64,000 nucleotides of DNA from Nymphalis io (GCF_905147045.1 NC_065907.1:4898001-4962000), one strand, 5' to 3'; counted from the stretch's first letter, positions 23,135 through 34,600 are shown. The notes: generated by a model not told the origin, from the letters alone. Program-made: numbers and translations.

Positions 23135-24465
23135 ATTTTAATATACTCGAAACGACTAATAACAAAACAACGAAAACTTTCAAAAACGAAACGTTCTAAA
23201 TTTTTTAAGAAATCATTTACATAATAGATACTTATTATGGCGTTTTTAATAGTTTATGATGTTTTATGCATGCATGCATAATATCTATGCAACACTTGAC
23301 TATTTATGACTCTGAAAACGTTGCATTTTAAGCGTTTTCCCAAATAATCTAGATCATGTTTTCTTTCATAGATTACAAAGTAATTTTATTCTTAGTATAA
23401 CATTATTATAACAATAGGTCGTAAGTAACAATAAATTTGATTAAAAATAGACCTAACGAATTTATTACCTCTTTATGTTTATTTTAGTAAAATATTCACG
23501 GCAAATAAACATTTATTTAATTCATAATCATTAATGACCATTTTCATAAACGTTATATAGCGGATATTTAGTTAAACGCGTATTTATATCTTTCTGTCAT
23601 CATCAATTTGACAATTGAAAGAAAAATACGAATCATTGCTCAACTAACCACACACGAAGCCACATTAACTGTAAAATCGTATATTTATAAATAAAATAAT
23701 ACAAAGAGATACGATGATTTTAAGTTCTCAATTTACTTACGACCTTATGCAATAAAGGTCGATAAAGGACCTTATGCAGTAAAGTAAAGCGATATTCACG
23801 TATAACAGAGTCTGCTATTGTATATAAACTTAACAATTGCGGTAACAACACTTCATCTATTGTATTATATACCTAAAATATATGACATCACGTTGATTGA
23901 TGTGGTAACTATCAACCCGCTCTATCAGGATGCGGGTACATTTTTAAACTAAAATATATCTATATAAGCAGCATATCTCGTCTGTAATAAAAAATGTGTT
24001 TTAAAATTAGAACTATTAAGTAAATAATAAGGGATGTAAAAATTTACCACTCTGTATTATAAAGACAAAGATAAAACTTTGAGCAATATTCACTCTTAAA
24101 GCCTTTATATGTAAATGTAACAAAAATGTAGCCTATGCTTACCTCCGGTCTATAAATTATCTCTATACAGAATATCACGTCAACCCCTTCGTAGTTTGCG
24201 AACTTTGTGATTTGCTTTTTTATAAGTTTAATCTGATTTAATCCCTATATTACATCATTCATACTATAGCCCTAGATTATATATACATATATATATTATT
24301 TATAATAAAAAAAACTTTAAATTTTTGAACACACGATGGGATTTTATATCGTTGAACAAACAAATGGCTTCTAATTAAAAACTAAGAAAAACTCCAATTT
24401 AAAAGTAATATCCTACTTATATATAGATTTCAACAATTAATTTCTTATTAAACTATGTATTCAAG
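23135..24465. other. AT-rich interval downstream of the secreted-protein gene
   Basis: About 1.3 kb lying 3' of the minus-strand gene. It would include that gene's 3' untranslated region, but I see no clear AATAAA close to the stop. Nothing else recognised. Confidence 0.45.
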
Positions 24466-24613
24466 TTATAATTTACTATTTCCTAGAAGAGTTTCATCAC
24501 AGCCTCTCCTCTTCCCAAGCTGGTGACAAAGTTGCGGAGATCCTACGATGTCTCCGAGAAATACACTCAATAAATACAGCTCCTTAGCTTGATCTGGCGA
24601 ACGTTTGTATTGG
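24466..24613 (-). CDS. Terminal exon of the secreted four-cysteine gene
   Basis: The exon follows acceptor CCTTTTTGCAG. Its first base completes the Ser codon begun in exon 2. It encodes QYKRSPDQAKELYLLSVFLG, then DIVGSPQLCHQLGKRRGCDE with the last two cysteines, and stops at TAA 24466-24468. The stretch has codon-like GC content in an AT-rich surrounding. Confidence 0.75.
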
Positions 24614-27600
24614 CTGCAAAAAGGCAAAAAATAAGATGTTATGTACATATAATGTATCAAATTAAGCAAATTAGAATGAATATATTCTTTAGCTGATACC
24701 ATCTGAACAGACATCACTTGCTATTTTTTATCCCCACGTAGAAAATATTTATTATATTAGTTTAGCATATTAGAGATTAAATGCAACTATGTGTTGCCAT
24801 TATAACTGTAACACAAATGTAACTTTTATTTGCCTTCCTACTTTCAATAAATTGTCATAAGCATTGCGTCATAATAAAATACTGTGAAAATGACAATAAT
24901 CTTCTTTATACGGAACCATCGCCGACGGTAATTTTTATAATCGTAACCACAAAGCAGATACGACAACACCTCTCCATACGTACATTGAAAACTAAACTCT
25001 ATTATATCCTAATAAGGAATAAATTAGTCTATCTAATAAAATCTTCAATTTTAATATAAAATTTATGATATATACTTAATAATTTAATCAATAGAGCTCA
25101 AAATCAATTATCACAAATTAATAACACGAGCAGTGAAAGTCTCTCTGTGGTCTTACATAATACCGGCTCACCTCAGTCGAGCCTAGATCAACTAAAACCC
25201 ACTATACACTAGACTGGAAATACAATTGAAATACGTTTTAGTACCTTGATTTCCCTTCAGATAAACAATTTGTTACCACAATTGATATTTCGTATTTAAT
25301 TAAATACAATTTTTTTATGTGTTTATAATATGTATTTAAATTAAGAACTCATTAAAGTCGTATTAATGGTCTCTTTATTATCATCTACGTCATTTCATAA
25401 GCAACCATCTATATATACTAGTATATTATAAGGAATGAGTTTGTATGTAGGAGGTAATCTTCTAAGTTACTAATCCGATTTTTTTAACAATAATTATTTA
25501 TTAATATAATAAGCATTCGAGATAGTCATAGGCTTTATATTACTACGTTAAAAGAAAAGGATTTTTTGGAAACCAATTTTAGGTGTCAAATTATTTAACG
25601 TATAATAATATAAATAACGTATCAGTGACAGACATGTGTGTTTCTTACGAACACCGTTTAACAGTAAGAGATATATGTAAAAGCTTTCTATATAAAAGTT
25701 ATAAACATAAGAGGATATATATATATATATATATATATTATCAATCAATAGAGCTATGTTACGACTATTTCACAAATTGGCGAAATATATAAAACGGTAG
25801 TATTTGAACGCAGTGGATGGTCAGGCGTACGTGACGAGACCACGCGGCCGTCCGTTGCGTAGTCATTACATCACTGTCCCACTTATCAGACTTGGCGAAT
25901 TCTTTCTAGCTATTACTTGACCCGAATCATGTGTCCTTGAAAAATATATTTAAATTCGTGTCGAAACATAAGAACCTATGGATTTGGATGGGTTGTTCTT
26001 CAGGTCAAGGTTGTCTTTTGTGAATGTGAATGTAAGGGTGACGACCTTTATTGTCTTAGTAATTAATATTGAATGAACAAAAAACATAAAACCTTCTGTA
26101 TTTTTCGCTTTTTGATCAACTTTGATGGAACTTATTATTGTTTTTTTCTCTTTCTAACTGAGCAATATTATTTGTATCACTTCAATTTCATTTTTAATAT
26201 TGTAGTATACTCAAACATTACCTAAAAACATCAGGCCAATCCATTTGCGGTCTAGGCTGTGTGCGTGCTCGTGTCGCATAGTGCGCACACACACGCTCGA
26301 ATACGCAAGCTCGTGCGCCGAATTCGGCGGTGATATATTTCTCCACCTCTTGTGCATCAAATGGATCAGAAGTCTCGCTTGCGAATGTCAGCTCCCGACG
26401 ATTTCTGGATCGGTATGTCGCTGTAATATAAAACAAATTGAAAATAAATAACAGTTGATATCAGCCCAAAAATATTCCACTGCTGTTCTAAGACTAGTCT
26501 CCTGATAAGGAGGAAATTGGTGCTCCTCCAGTAGGGATACAAATGGCTTTACAAAAGACTTGGCAAAAGACTTTTATTCATTATTTTAAATATTTTTATT
26601 CACAATATTTAACTCTTGATTTAACTTTAAATAATGTAACAAACACAAATTTAGCACCTGATAACCTCTGAGATTGCCGAATTTGAACCATTCGTATAAG
26701 TCCTACATATTCCATACGTCTCCGCTCTCGATAATAATAATAATAATTTCGTATTAATTTGAAAATTGACAATATTGATAAATCTACAAACTGTTTCTGT
26801 TGTTTTAGATCAATTTAAAGTTTTACTTCTCGAAACACAAGAAATACTCCTCGATAACTAACGTTATAAACCGAAATATTTAATAATAATAATGTTCTCT
26901 TTGCTTTATTTTTCCTAAACTTACCTCTATAGTCTATTTATAAGAAATGCACGTAAGAACTGATAAATTAATTCACTCGAACTATTTTCATCAGCTTTTT
27001 CCGGCATATATCCAATATGCGATGAATCAAGTGCAAACATTGTTTTCAATACCTATTACGACACTCAACCGGTATAACTCGCTGCTTCTTAATGAATACT
27101 AATGTGACAGACAAACATATTTATTATTATGATATATATATCGAAACAGTATCTTGTCTTATATATAGAGTTACGTTACGTTAAGCAATAATACTTGATT
27201 ATATAATAGATTTTTATTGAATCGACTACGATTATTGTTAAAACAGAAGGGAGTGTCACGCGGAAACAGTTTATCGGGAAAAAAAATACCCCACATAACA
27301 GATCCTGACCTAGGACGCATGTTCTAACAATTATAAATTCAAACAAATTATATTATCATGAATACAACACTAAATTCAAATAATAATAAATGTATATAAT
27401 GATTATTATGTATTCTATTATGTGTATATTGCTTAAAATGTAAAACCGTCTGACTGTAAATTTTGATGTTGTTACAGTAATTAAATACTAGTAATTAAAA
27501 CAACTATTATATTTCGTAACATATTCGATCTTACGTACATTTAAATTTACCTAATTATAATATAACATAATATTTAATAGCATTCAATAATAAGTTTAAT

Positions 27601-29222
27601 AACATTTCACACATATGGTAATATTTATGTACCATTGCTAATATTTATGTACAGCCAATATTAAATTGTTAACTATAAAATTAAATATTAAATACTATGT
27701 ATCTATCAAGTTTTTAACCCTGAAACTTAGATTGTGACAGACGTTCTCATAGCCCAATGGCAATGAAATCCTACACGACCGCAGAGAAATCAGCTGCAGG
27801 AGCAACGATATTTCCCGCCTAGCCTCAGAATTAATCAAAAGGACCACGTCATCATCATATAATAATTAACACAACAGAATTGCTTATCTTTTGACGTCTT
27901 CCTTGTTTTGATTGTCGGCCATGGTGGCCAATCTCAAGAGAGATTAGCCACAGGAAATATTATAGTGCAGAATGTACATAAATACAGATGCATACTCCCT
28001 CACTCTCATTATCAAATGGCAATCTGACACGACCGGAAAGAAATCGGGAGCTGGACCAACGACTTTACATGTTCTCCGAGGCATTGGTGTACTCACTTGC
28101 TACTTCTAGACGTCGGGCAGGTACTGAGATTTTTCGGGAGAAAAACCCAATCATTTTTTATTGACCTGAGGATTGTACCCAGAACTTTGGGACCTGAGGC
28201 CTTAAAGCTAACCACTAGACTTCATTAGGCAGACAAATTTACTTATGCAAGATAACCAATCATTAACAAACAAATGGAGTAACAATTCCATCCTTCCCAG
28301 TTTAAAACCAAGCAATATCACGTTCCTATCAGTATAATTTTAATGAATATTCGTAATTCATTCAAAAATATAAAATTTTAAGCAGTATGTTCCAATAATA
28401 ATTTGTAAAGAGCGTTCAAAATAATATAAGGTTTATTAAAGTTCGATTTACAAGGAACTAATGTTAAAATAATTTACATTTCAAAGCCAAAACTCATTTA
28501 AATGTGTGTCTGGAAAATTGCCCAATAATTTATTTAGAAACATGCAGATTCCCTCTAATACTAATTAAACTTGAAAAAAAAGCTAAATACAAACTTTTAC
28601 TTTTAAAAATTGTTCAAAACTTTATTATTATATTATAATAAGTGATTTGTCAATGAATGATTGGCATTTCGGGAACAATTCCAACTTTCCTACCTATTAC
28701 GCAATAATGGCGAAATATGTCGAATACTCCCAGATAAAATAACTTTAATGAACCCAAATTATACAACAATAAACACTTTCCTTTTATTTTTCACGAAATT
28801 TAAAAGTTGTTTTTTATTACGCTTCAGATACAAAATGCAATAAAACGAAAACAATTAATGAATTGCGCGACGCTTTTACACATACGCCATGACAGGGACA
28901 ATCCAGGACGACGTGTATTTTTTACAACTCCAACGAATTAATGGATATTGAATAGCTTGGAAAGCGTTTTATTGCCACTTGTCTGTCTTTTAAATAGTTT
29001 TTTTTTAATTGTAATATACTTTTTTTAAATCAGTTAAAAATTTATTTACTTACCAGGACTAAGTGAATAGGAAAGCTTTTTCAGAAAGTTAGTCAATTTC
29101 ACACTTCCGACGATAAACGGGAAGCCGACTAATTGTACTGGCAACTCAAAGAACATTTCTTGTCCATTTACGAGAATAATTAATAGCAAAAATGCAAACA
29201 CAAATATGTTATACAACTCCAT
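24466..29222 (-). CDS. Secreted four-cysteine protein, DM4/DM12-like, three exons
   Basis: The model joins 29222-29054, 26420-26222 and 24613-24466. Splice sites are G|GTAAGT, TATTACAG|CG, AG|GTAATG and TTTGCAG|CC, and both intron phases agree (1 and 2). The product is 171 residues. Residues 1-20 form a hydrophobic signal peptide ending LVNG. FELPVQLVGFPFI (residues 25-37) follows, then an arginine-rich dibasic stretch (RSRNRREL). The cysteine module has CVFERVC (C95, C101), then C152 and C161. Cys-x5-Cys followed by a distal Cys pair is the layout of insect DM4/DM12 proteins, which are secreted and of unknown function. The last pair is spaced x8 rather than about x6, so the assignment is tentative. 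Introns (2.6 and 1.6 kb) carry SINE fragments. Confidence 0.75.
25713..25740. repeat. (AT)n microsatellite in intron 2
   Basis: An uninterrupted AT dinucleotide run of about 28 bp. Confidence 0.9.
26222..26420 (-). CDS. Middle exon of the secreted four-cysteine gene
   Basis: The 199-bp exon lies between acceptor TTTTATATTACAG and donor AG|GTAATG. It encodes TYRSRNRRELTF, an acidic stretch (SETSDPFDAQEVEKY), and GARACVFERVCAHYATRART with the first Cys pair. It starts with two bases that complete a phase-1 codon, so any of the three upstream signal-peptide exons (29.2, 31.4 or 36.6 kb) can splice to it in frame. GC content is much higher than in the flanking introns. Confidence 0.8.
26476..26527 (-). 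mobile_element. SINE-A 3' scrap, degraded
   Basis: 'tccactgctgttctaagactagtctcctgataaggagg' resembles reverse SINE-A 'cccactgctgggctaaggcctcctct...gaggag'. It lies in intron 1 near the exon 2 acceptor. Confidence 0.4.
26528..27740. other. Intron 1 sequence, no feature recognised
   Basis: AT-rich intronic sequence of the minus-strand gene; nothing recognised. Confidence 0.5.
27752..27835 (-). mobile_element. SINE-C fragment
   Basis: 'caatgaaatcctacacgaccgcagagaaatcagctgcaggagcaacgatat' parallels 'caatctgacacgaccggaaagaaatcgggagctggaccaacgactt' in the adjacent SINE-C at 27905-28240. It is a second, older and partial copy. Confidence 0.55.
27905..28240 (-). mobile_element. SINE-C, near full length, in intron 1
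   Basis: On the minus strand the head 'tctagtggttagctttaaggcc' and 'gggtacaatcctcaggtc' leads through 'attgggtttttctcccgaaaaatctcagtacctgcccgacg', 'gcctcggagaacatgtaaag', 'gcactataatatttcctgtgg' and 'attggccaccatggccgac'. It aligns with 8125-8465 block by block. Confidence 0.8.
28241..29053. other. Intron 1 sequence near exon 1, no feature recognised
   Basis: AT-rich. The 60-codon plus-strand frame at 28661-28843 shows no motif and is taken as chance. Confidence 0.5.
29054..29222 (-). CDS. First coding exon (signal peptide) of the secreted four-cysteine gene
   Basis: The ATG is at 29222-29220 and the donor is CCTG|GTAAGT, a strong consensus. It encodes MELYNIFVFAFLLL..., then QEMFFELPVQLVGFPFI and VKLTNFLKKLSYSLSP, 56 codons plus one base (phase 1). 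A paralogous exon at 31375-31192 has the same FELPVQLVGFPFI and TNF-KKLSY blocks. Thirteen consecutive conserved residues there are all encoded by different synonymous codons, which argues strongly for real coding function. Confidence 0.85.
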
Positions 29223-29250
29223 TGTTTAAAAACTAAACACTGCAACAACG

Positions 29251-29260
29251 GGTTATATAT
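29251..29260 (-). promoter_or_regulatory. Possible TATA box upstream of exon 1
   Basis: On the minus strand ATATATAACC lies about 30 bp before the ATG, with GCAGTG, an initiator-like sequence, about 19 bp downstream. That spacing is short, and in AT-rich DNA such motifs arise by chance, so this is a weak call. Confidence 0.25.
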
Positions 29261-29677
29261 TCGAAAACCTCTTAAATATATGAATATTTTAACCACTACC
29301 TAAATTTCATAATATTCAAAACAAACTTTAAATATATAATGAGAATTTCGCGAGTACTGCTCTACAGTGACAGTACAGTGTAAGTAAGCGTAAGGCTGTG
29401 TTTAGACTGGACGTCACGAAGCTTCGTTCTCAGGTTCACTTCGTTGGTCAATACACTTCTTGGCGGTTATGTCATAGCGGTCATTTGCAAGTAGGTTGTC
29501 TCGTAAACAATTCTATGAAGTAAGTTTAGTGTGTACGTTAAATGAATAAATATATTTAAAAAAAAAACATAAGTATTTTAAAATGTTAATCGAGTATTCT
29601 TTGTAAAAAAAAAATCGTTTTATCAATAAATAAAATAAATTAATTATTAATAGAAAATTCGTTTATACTGTTGTAAG

Positions 29678-29911
29678 TTGGTAATGGTAAGTGGTCACCA
29701 AACGCTATTAAACATTGGCATTGTAAGAAATGTCAACCATCGCTTACATAGCCAATGCGCCACCAACCTTGGGAACTAAGATTTTATGTCCCTTGTGCCT
29801 GTAATTACACTGGCTCACTCACCACAACAAGTACTGCTGTTTTGCGGTAGAATATCTCATGAGTGGGTGGTACCTACCCAGACGAGCTTGCACAAAGCTC
29901 TACCACCAGTA
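29678..29911 (-). mobile_element. SINE-B, 3' truncated tail
   Basis: Reverse SINE-B from 'ggtaatggtaagtggtcaccaaacg' through 'gccaatgcgccaccaaccttgggaac' to 'gcttgcacaaagctctaccaccagta'. The A-tail end is missing, and the 'ccttcaaaccggaa' block between 'ctcactcacc' and 'acaacaag' is deleted. A plus-strand frame over it is an antisense artefact of the repeat. Confidence 0.85.
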
Positions 29912-29931
29912 TATATATATATATATACTTT

Positions 29932-30049
29932 ACAGGTTCTATCTTTATATATATATATATATATATATATAAAGATATATATATATAAAGATATATATAT
30001 ATATATATAAAGATATTTATATATATATATATATAAAGATAGAACCTGT
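29932..30049. repeat. AT-microsatellite foldback
   Basis: ACAGGTTCTATCTTTATATAT begins at 29932 and its reverse complement ends at 30049 (ATATATAAAGATAGAACCTGT). Between them are (AT)n tracts with AAAGAT interruptions. The arms could form a hairpin of 30 bp or more. It starts 20 bp past the 5' end of the adjacent SINE-B. Confidence 0.85.
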
Positions 30050-30469
30050 GACTTTCACATCGGTAATCCGCCTGTAAGCCGACGAGCTATCGAAAGAAGA
30101 AAGAAAGAAAAGTTTATTGGCATCAATAAATAGTATTGCAGACAAATAAATTATTTATTTATTTAATGTCGAGACTCCAGCTTTTGATATCACTAATTAG
30201 TTCTTGAAGAATTGATAATTATAAATGTATTTAACTGATTTGATATCTTATTAAGAAAATGTATTAAGCGGTTACAGTTTTATTATTTTATCGCAATCAT
30301 ACTTTTAGACGTTTACGTACTCGACCGATAAATCCATGATGATGCTCTTAGCAAAATTACCGCTTGAGATGGCTCTATACCTCTCAGTCTGAATCACACG
30401 GCTACGACATGGCGTTTTGTAACATACTCGTTAAATTTAGCAAACTTTATCAGCTTTACCTTTAAATAT
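30050..30469. other. Interval with a GAAA-rich patch, otherwise unrecognised
   Basis: An 'aagaaagaaagaaaag' purine patch at 30094-30113 is followed by unrecognised AT-rich sequence. Confidence 0.45.
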
Positions 30470-30615
30470 TGTTTAAAGGTGATTAGTTAAACAATGCTGC
30501 GTCCTCTTCTTTCGATTGTTAAATTAATAATGACGGAAGGGGATATATCATTGTTTTTAAGCCCTCGCTAAATAACGATTATAAGTAAGGCTATGTATCT
30601 ATTAGAACGTCATAT
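30470..30615 (+). repeat. Unclassified dispersed repeat (partner at 14208-14345)
   Basis: 'ggtgattagtta', 'tgc-gtcctcttctttcgattgttaaatt', 'aataatgacggaag' and 'aagtaaggc' follow the order seen at 14208-14345. Confidence 0.5.
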
Positions 30616-31191
30616 TTGTATAATCTATAATAATCACCACTTTAGATAAATATACGTTTGTGTAAAACTATATAATGATTTTATAAACGTACATAAATCT
30701 CAAAGTTTCTTAATCTTGACAATTTAATATGAATCAGAAACTGCGAAACGAAACATCGACTTGCTCAATATACATATGTTCGTAAGTCGCTCAAGGCCCA
30801 ATTACCATGTTAAGAATTTTATATAAAAATATTTTTATATAAAATAAATTATCCGATAATTTAAAATAATATAAAACCTATTATATTATTTTGTTAATTT
30901 AATTGTAACGTTTTCTTTGTAAGTAACTCATTATTGCTATCATTTTATAATCATTTATAAATCCCTAAAAAGCCTAACAAAAAAAAAAAATATTATATAT
31001 CCCAATAAAAAATGGAAAATATATGACATAAAATCGTTCAGTTCAGTTTTCTAAATATAAAAAAGTATACATCGTGGCATTAGTATCATATATTTTTTAA
31101 TAGTTATAACTTATTAATTCACTCTCAATTTTTAAAGATATAAAAATATTAATGATTGCTTATGAAATTAATGATAAGTTTGTAACATTAC
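30616..31191. other. AT-rich interval, no feature recognised
   Basis: Searched on the minus strand for a second and third exon belonging to the 31.4-kb first exon; none seen. Confidence 0.45.
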
Positions 31192-31375
31192 CTGGGTTCA
31201 AGGCGTACGATAGCTTCTTGATGAAATTGGTGATCCTAACCGCTAATATTATGAAAGGAAATCCCACCAACTGGACCGGCAGTTCGAATGCACTCTGTTC
31301 CGTGCCCACCATCGCACTTTGTAGCACAATAAATGATATTACAATCCAAATATAAAAAATCTTCATTAACTCCAT
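31192..31375 (-). CDS. Paralogous signal-peptide exon (alternative first exon or partial duplicate)
   Basis: The ATG is at 31375-31373 and the donor CCAG|GTAATG falls at phase 1. The 61 codons encode a hydrophobic signal segment (KIFYIWIVISFIVLQ), then SAFELPVQLVGFPFI and VRITNFIKKLSYALNP. The mature part is highly similar to the exon at 29222-29054, with synonymous codon differences throughout. No cysteine exon was found between this exon and 29.2 kb. Splicing to 26420-26222 would keep frame and give a 176-residue protein with a different signal peptide. Confidence 0.75.
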
Positions 31376-32635
31376 TTCTTACAAGATAGTTTACTTCTTA
31401 AGAACTTGTTACTTCAGAACAAATTGTACAATACGAGGTCACGCGATCCGAGGGTAGAGAATTCGATGCGTCTAATCCGTTTCTAATACACGACGACCTT
31501 AGTGTGAGATTCAATTATAACTGACCGTGTCTATCACAGCCTAGTTGGGGTAGGTGTTGTAATCATTCAGCTATGCATTACTAAATCACCGTATCGATAA
31601 TTCGTTACCTGTTTTAGTCATCAGGAGTTGTGGCAACGATTAAGTAACAATACTAGAACATTCCTTGAATTCTTTAAAACGCTATGACACAATTATGTTG
31701 AAGACGTTGTAATTAAATCCAGGAGTAACTAAACTGCACGTAAAGAGAGCGTTGATTGCCCACTAAATAAGATACATGAACTAAATCCAATATACGATAT
31801 AACCTTGCATATGAATTACAAGTTGAAAGTTCTTAATATACAATTTACGTCAAAAATTATTGGCTTGTCCTTGGAACAACGAAACGTATTGTAGGAAGTT
31901 ATTTAATCGATAAAGTCATAAAAAACGCGATATTTACGTATATGAAACACATTGGTTTCTTCACTTATTTATGTTAGTTGTCAAATTAATTACTGAAGAA
32001 GTTTCGCGATGTTTACCGTACTACCCTATAAGCGTTATTCTATGTGAACGACATCGAGATTACTGCACTCGTGTGCAACTGTCACCGCCCCACTATTTTG
32101 TCTCCACTATCCATTATTTTTAAATACACTTTAATGTTGTGCCTTGATAAGGTGAGGCATATAAATTAATATTATGTAACTATAATGTATTGGGAGTTTA
32201 GTATAGCTGTATCGATTTTGTGTCGTTGTTTTATAGATTTGTGTATTTTTATAAATATTATTTAAATATTAATTTTTAATAAAAAATAAAAATATGTATA
32301 TAAATAAACGTATGTCTTTTACATACGACATCACATAAATGTTTTTATATGATAAGATCAAATTATATACAATTATCAGTTCCTTACATTATTATTATAC
32401 TACACTACACATCTCATCATAAATTCATCTATAAGTTAAAAAGCACACTAAGTCATAATTCAACCCCAGGTAATATTTAAAGAATCTTCCACTATTACCC
32501 ACCACAGACAAACAAGTAATTGGGGTTTACATTTCATCTCGTCTGAATTAGGCTGATGAAAATCATTTTAATTAATTCTTCCTAAAACGTATCATATCAT
32601 GGTAAACAAATCTAGAAAAAAAAACAATATATTTT
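31376..32635. other. Upstream region of the 31.4-kb exon, no feature recognised
   Basis: About 1.25 kb. The first 180 bp are less AT-rich and may contain its promoter, but I see no TATA box or other clear motif. Confidence 0.4.
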
Positions 32636-32968
32636 GCAAGTATTTTCATATTGAAATATCGATGCAACGCTTTTGGTACGATTAAGCTGACAGTGGATTC
32701 ATGAGTTAAAATCCTTCACGCTCATAATCCGATAAACCGCAAGCAGACACACAGAGCGTTAAAGCCCAGTGACAACGGCTTTACTTGTTTAAATATTGTG
32801 AATAAATATTGCAAATATTTTTAATTGGAATATCGATGCAATACTTTTGGTACGATTAAGCTGAACAGATGATAGATTCAAAAATCGGGTTAGTTCATAA
32901 TCCGACAAAACCGCAATCAATCACACAAAGCGTTGAAGCACGCAAAGCCAACGGCTTTACGTGCTTTT
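32636..32968. repeat. Diverged tandem duplication of a 155-bp segment
   Basis: Unit 1 (32636-32790) and unit 2 (32811-32968) share 'atatcgatgcaa', 'cttttggtacgattaagctga', 'ataatccga', 'aaaccgcaa' and 'aacggctttac' in order, offset by 175 bp. The second half of each unit resembles reverse SINE-C, and the first half is flanking sequence. Host sequence was therefore duplicated along with part of the SINE. Confidence 0.75.
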
Positions 32969-33125
32969 CGAGGCCAGTAAGTGTTGACAATAATAACTTC
33001 TATAGTCCGGGCTGCTACTGAGAATTTATTTTCAGAAAACTGACCAAGGTTTTGAACCCAGGCCTCGGGATGCCTGCACATCCAGATGCCTGGTTTCTTA
33101 TAAACTTAGCCACTAAATCAACGCG
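32930..33125 (-). mobile_element. SINE-C 5' half
   Basis: On the minus strand the head 'ttagtggctaagtttataagaa' and the B-box-like 'ctgggttcaaaaccttgg' lead to 'cagtagcagcccgg' and 'ctcgaaaagcacgtaaagccg'. It overlaps the second unit of the tandem duplication. Confidence 0.65.
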
Positions 33126-33924
33126 GTATTAAGTAAGGTTTTTCTTTATCTATAATTTAATATTTAACCATGATCTACTAAAAACTGTTAATACTTGCTT
33201 ACTGAGAAATATAAATTTACCGAGTTAATATTATAACTAGAATTTATCTTTTTAATTAAAACAGTTTAAAGTCGTTTTACGCTATTAAACGTGTTGCCTT
33301 GCAAATGTTTGCAAGCTTGATTAAGAAAGGCTATTTCATAAATTGGGGCCATGCGGAGGCAAACGAAGGCCTTTGATTCCCTACAAGACAATGGAATTAC
33401 CATCCTCTAAGATACACATCTTTGAGGCTTTGTAGCGAACTTTGTGTCTAATTTCAGATGAATACAATAGAAAAATTGCAAAATCATAACTGACAACACA
33501 ATTTTTATGAACATTTTGCAAATTCTTTCGATCGTCTAATTAATTACCGTTACATTCGCTGCTTAAGTTTATATAATTAATAAATTAAAATATACTAACA
33601 CGACTAAGAAACATTTAAATTGTAAATATTTTGACGTGGAATAAAAAGTTACTATACTATACTTAAGTTGAACGCTTATATTCAAGCAATAATAAGCAAA
33701 ATAATATCAGTATTGCTACTGTGGTTAATGCCGCTTTTCAGTAGAGTCAGTTGGTACCCTATACGATTGTTAAATTTAGTTAAATCCTTATGCAAAAGTG
33801 CGTGTACCATCGTACTTGAAGAGATTTTATTACATTTTTATTTCATTAAAGATACTGAGACAATAAGAGATAATATGTGCCAGAACTCTATCGTCGCCTT
33901 TCCAGGCAGGCATATCGTTTGCTT
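33126..33924. other. Interval with no recognised feature
   Basis: 33300-33430 is less AT-rich than its surroundings, but no supported frame or repeat was found. The frame 33668-34069 reads only by chance into the LINE copy that follows. Confidence 0.4.
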
Positions 33925-34600
33925 AATTGAAAATGTTTTATTCACGGAAACTCGGAGTTCTGAACAAAGTGCGGCGTTTTTTCACGCCACAACAACTGTG
34001 CCTGCTGTACAAAACACAGGTACGGTCTTGCGTGGAATATTGCTCGCACCTTTGGGATGGCTCCGCTAAGTACCTACTGGAGGCCTTGGACCGGTTGCAG
34101 GAACGTGCCGTACGCATTATTGGCGACGTAAAGGTCACAAACACCCTTGAACCTTTACAATTGCGTCGTGAGCAGCACTGAGCGCTTTCTATCGACTGTA
34201 TCACGGCGAGTGCTCTGAGGAATTATTCTCTCTAATTCCTGCTTCCTTCTTCCTTCTTAAGTCCACGCGAGCTGGTTCTCGATGTCACCGCCTAACTGTG
34301 ACATCAATTCCATCGCAAACAAAGAAATTTGGCAACTCCTTTCTTTGTCGCACTTCCAAAAAATGGAATTCCTTACCAGCTCACGTGTTCCCCACCTCTT
34401 ACAACCCGGGTTCCTTCAAACGAGGCGTGAAGAGGCATCTTGCGACCCGGCAAGGCGAAGGCCGCTAGTGCAGAACGTTTTTCCCGTCTGTACTGGCCGT
34501 CGTCGCGTTTGGACTCTACTACCACTTACCATCAGGTGGAGTAGAGTCATTTGCCCTCCCGGCGAATATAAAAAAAAAATCATTTTTAATATATACAAAT
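33925..34600 (+). mobile_element. LINE 3' fragment (RT C-terminus plus 3' end)
   Basis: It encodes FYSRKLGVLNKVRRFFTPQQ, LCLLYKTQVRSCVEYCSHLW and LDRLQERAVRIIGDVKVTNT, then a small deletion (about 34170) breaks the frame. Later segments match the copy at 1727-2272 in a shifted frame. The 3' end has a hairpin (34512-34520 pairing with 34540-34548 around CCACTTACCATCAGGTGG) and an ATAAAAAAAAA tail. The copy is 5'-truncated and dead; the clade is probably Jockey or CR1-like. Confidence 0.8.

Noticed and set aside
25800..25920. GC-richer patch in intron 2 as an extra exon
   Set aside because: A minus-strand frame (KWDSDVMTTQRTAAWS...) exists, but exons 2 and 3 already join in phase and no good splice pair brackets the patch.
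29786..30010. 74-codon plus-strand frame
   Set aside because: It is antisense SINE-B followed by translated AT microsatellite.
33668..34069. 133-codon plus-strand frame with a hydrophobic start
   Set aside because: It runs out of frame into the LINE copy, and the N-terminal part has AT-rich composition without a supporting motif.
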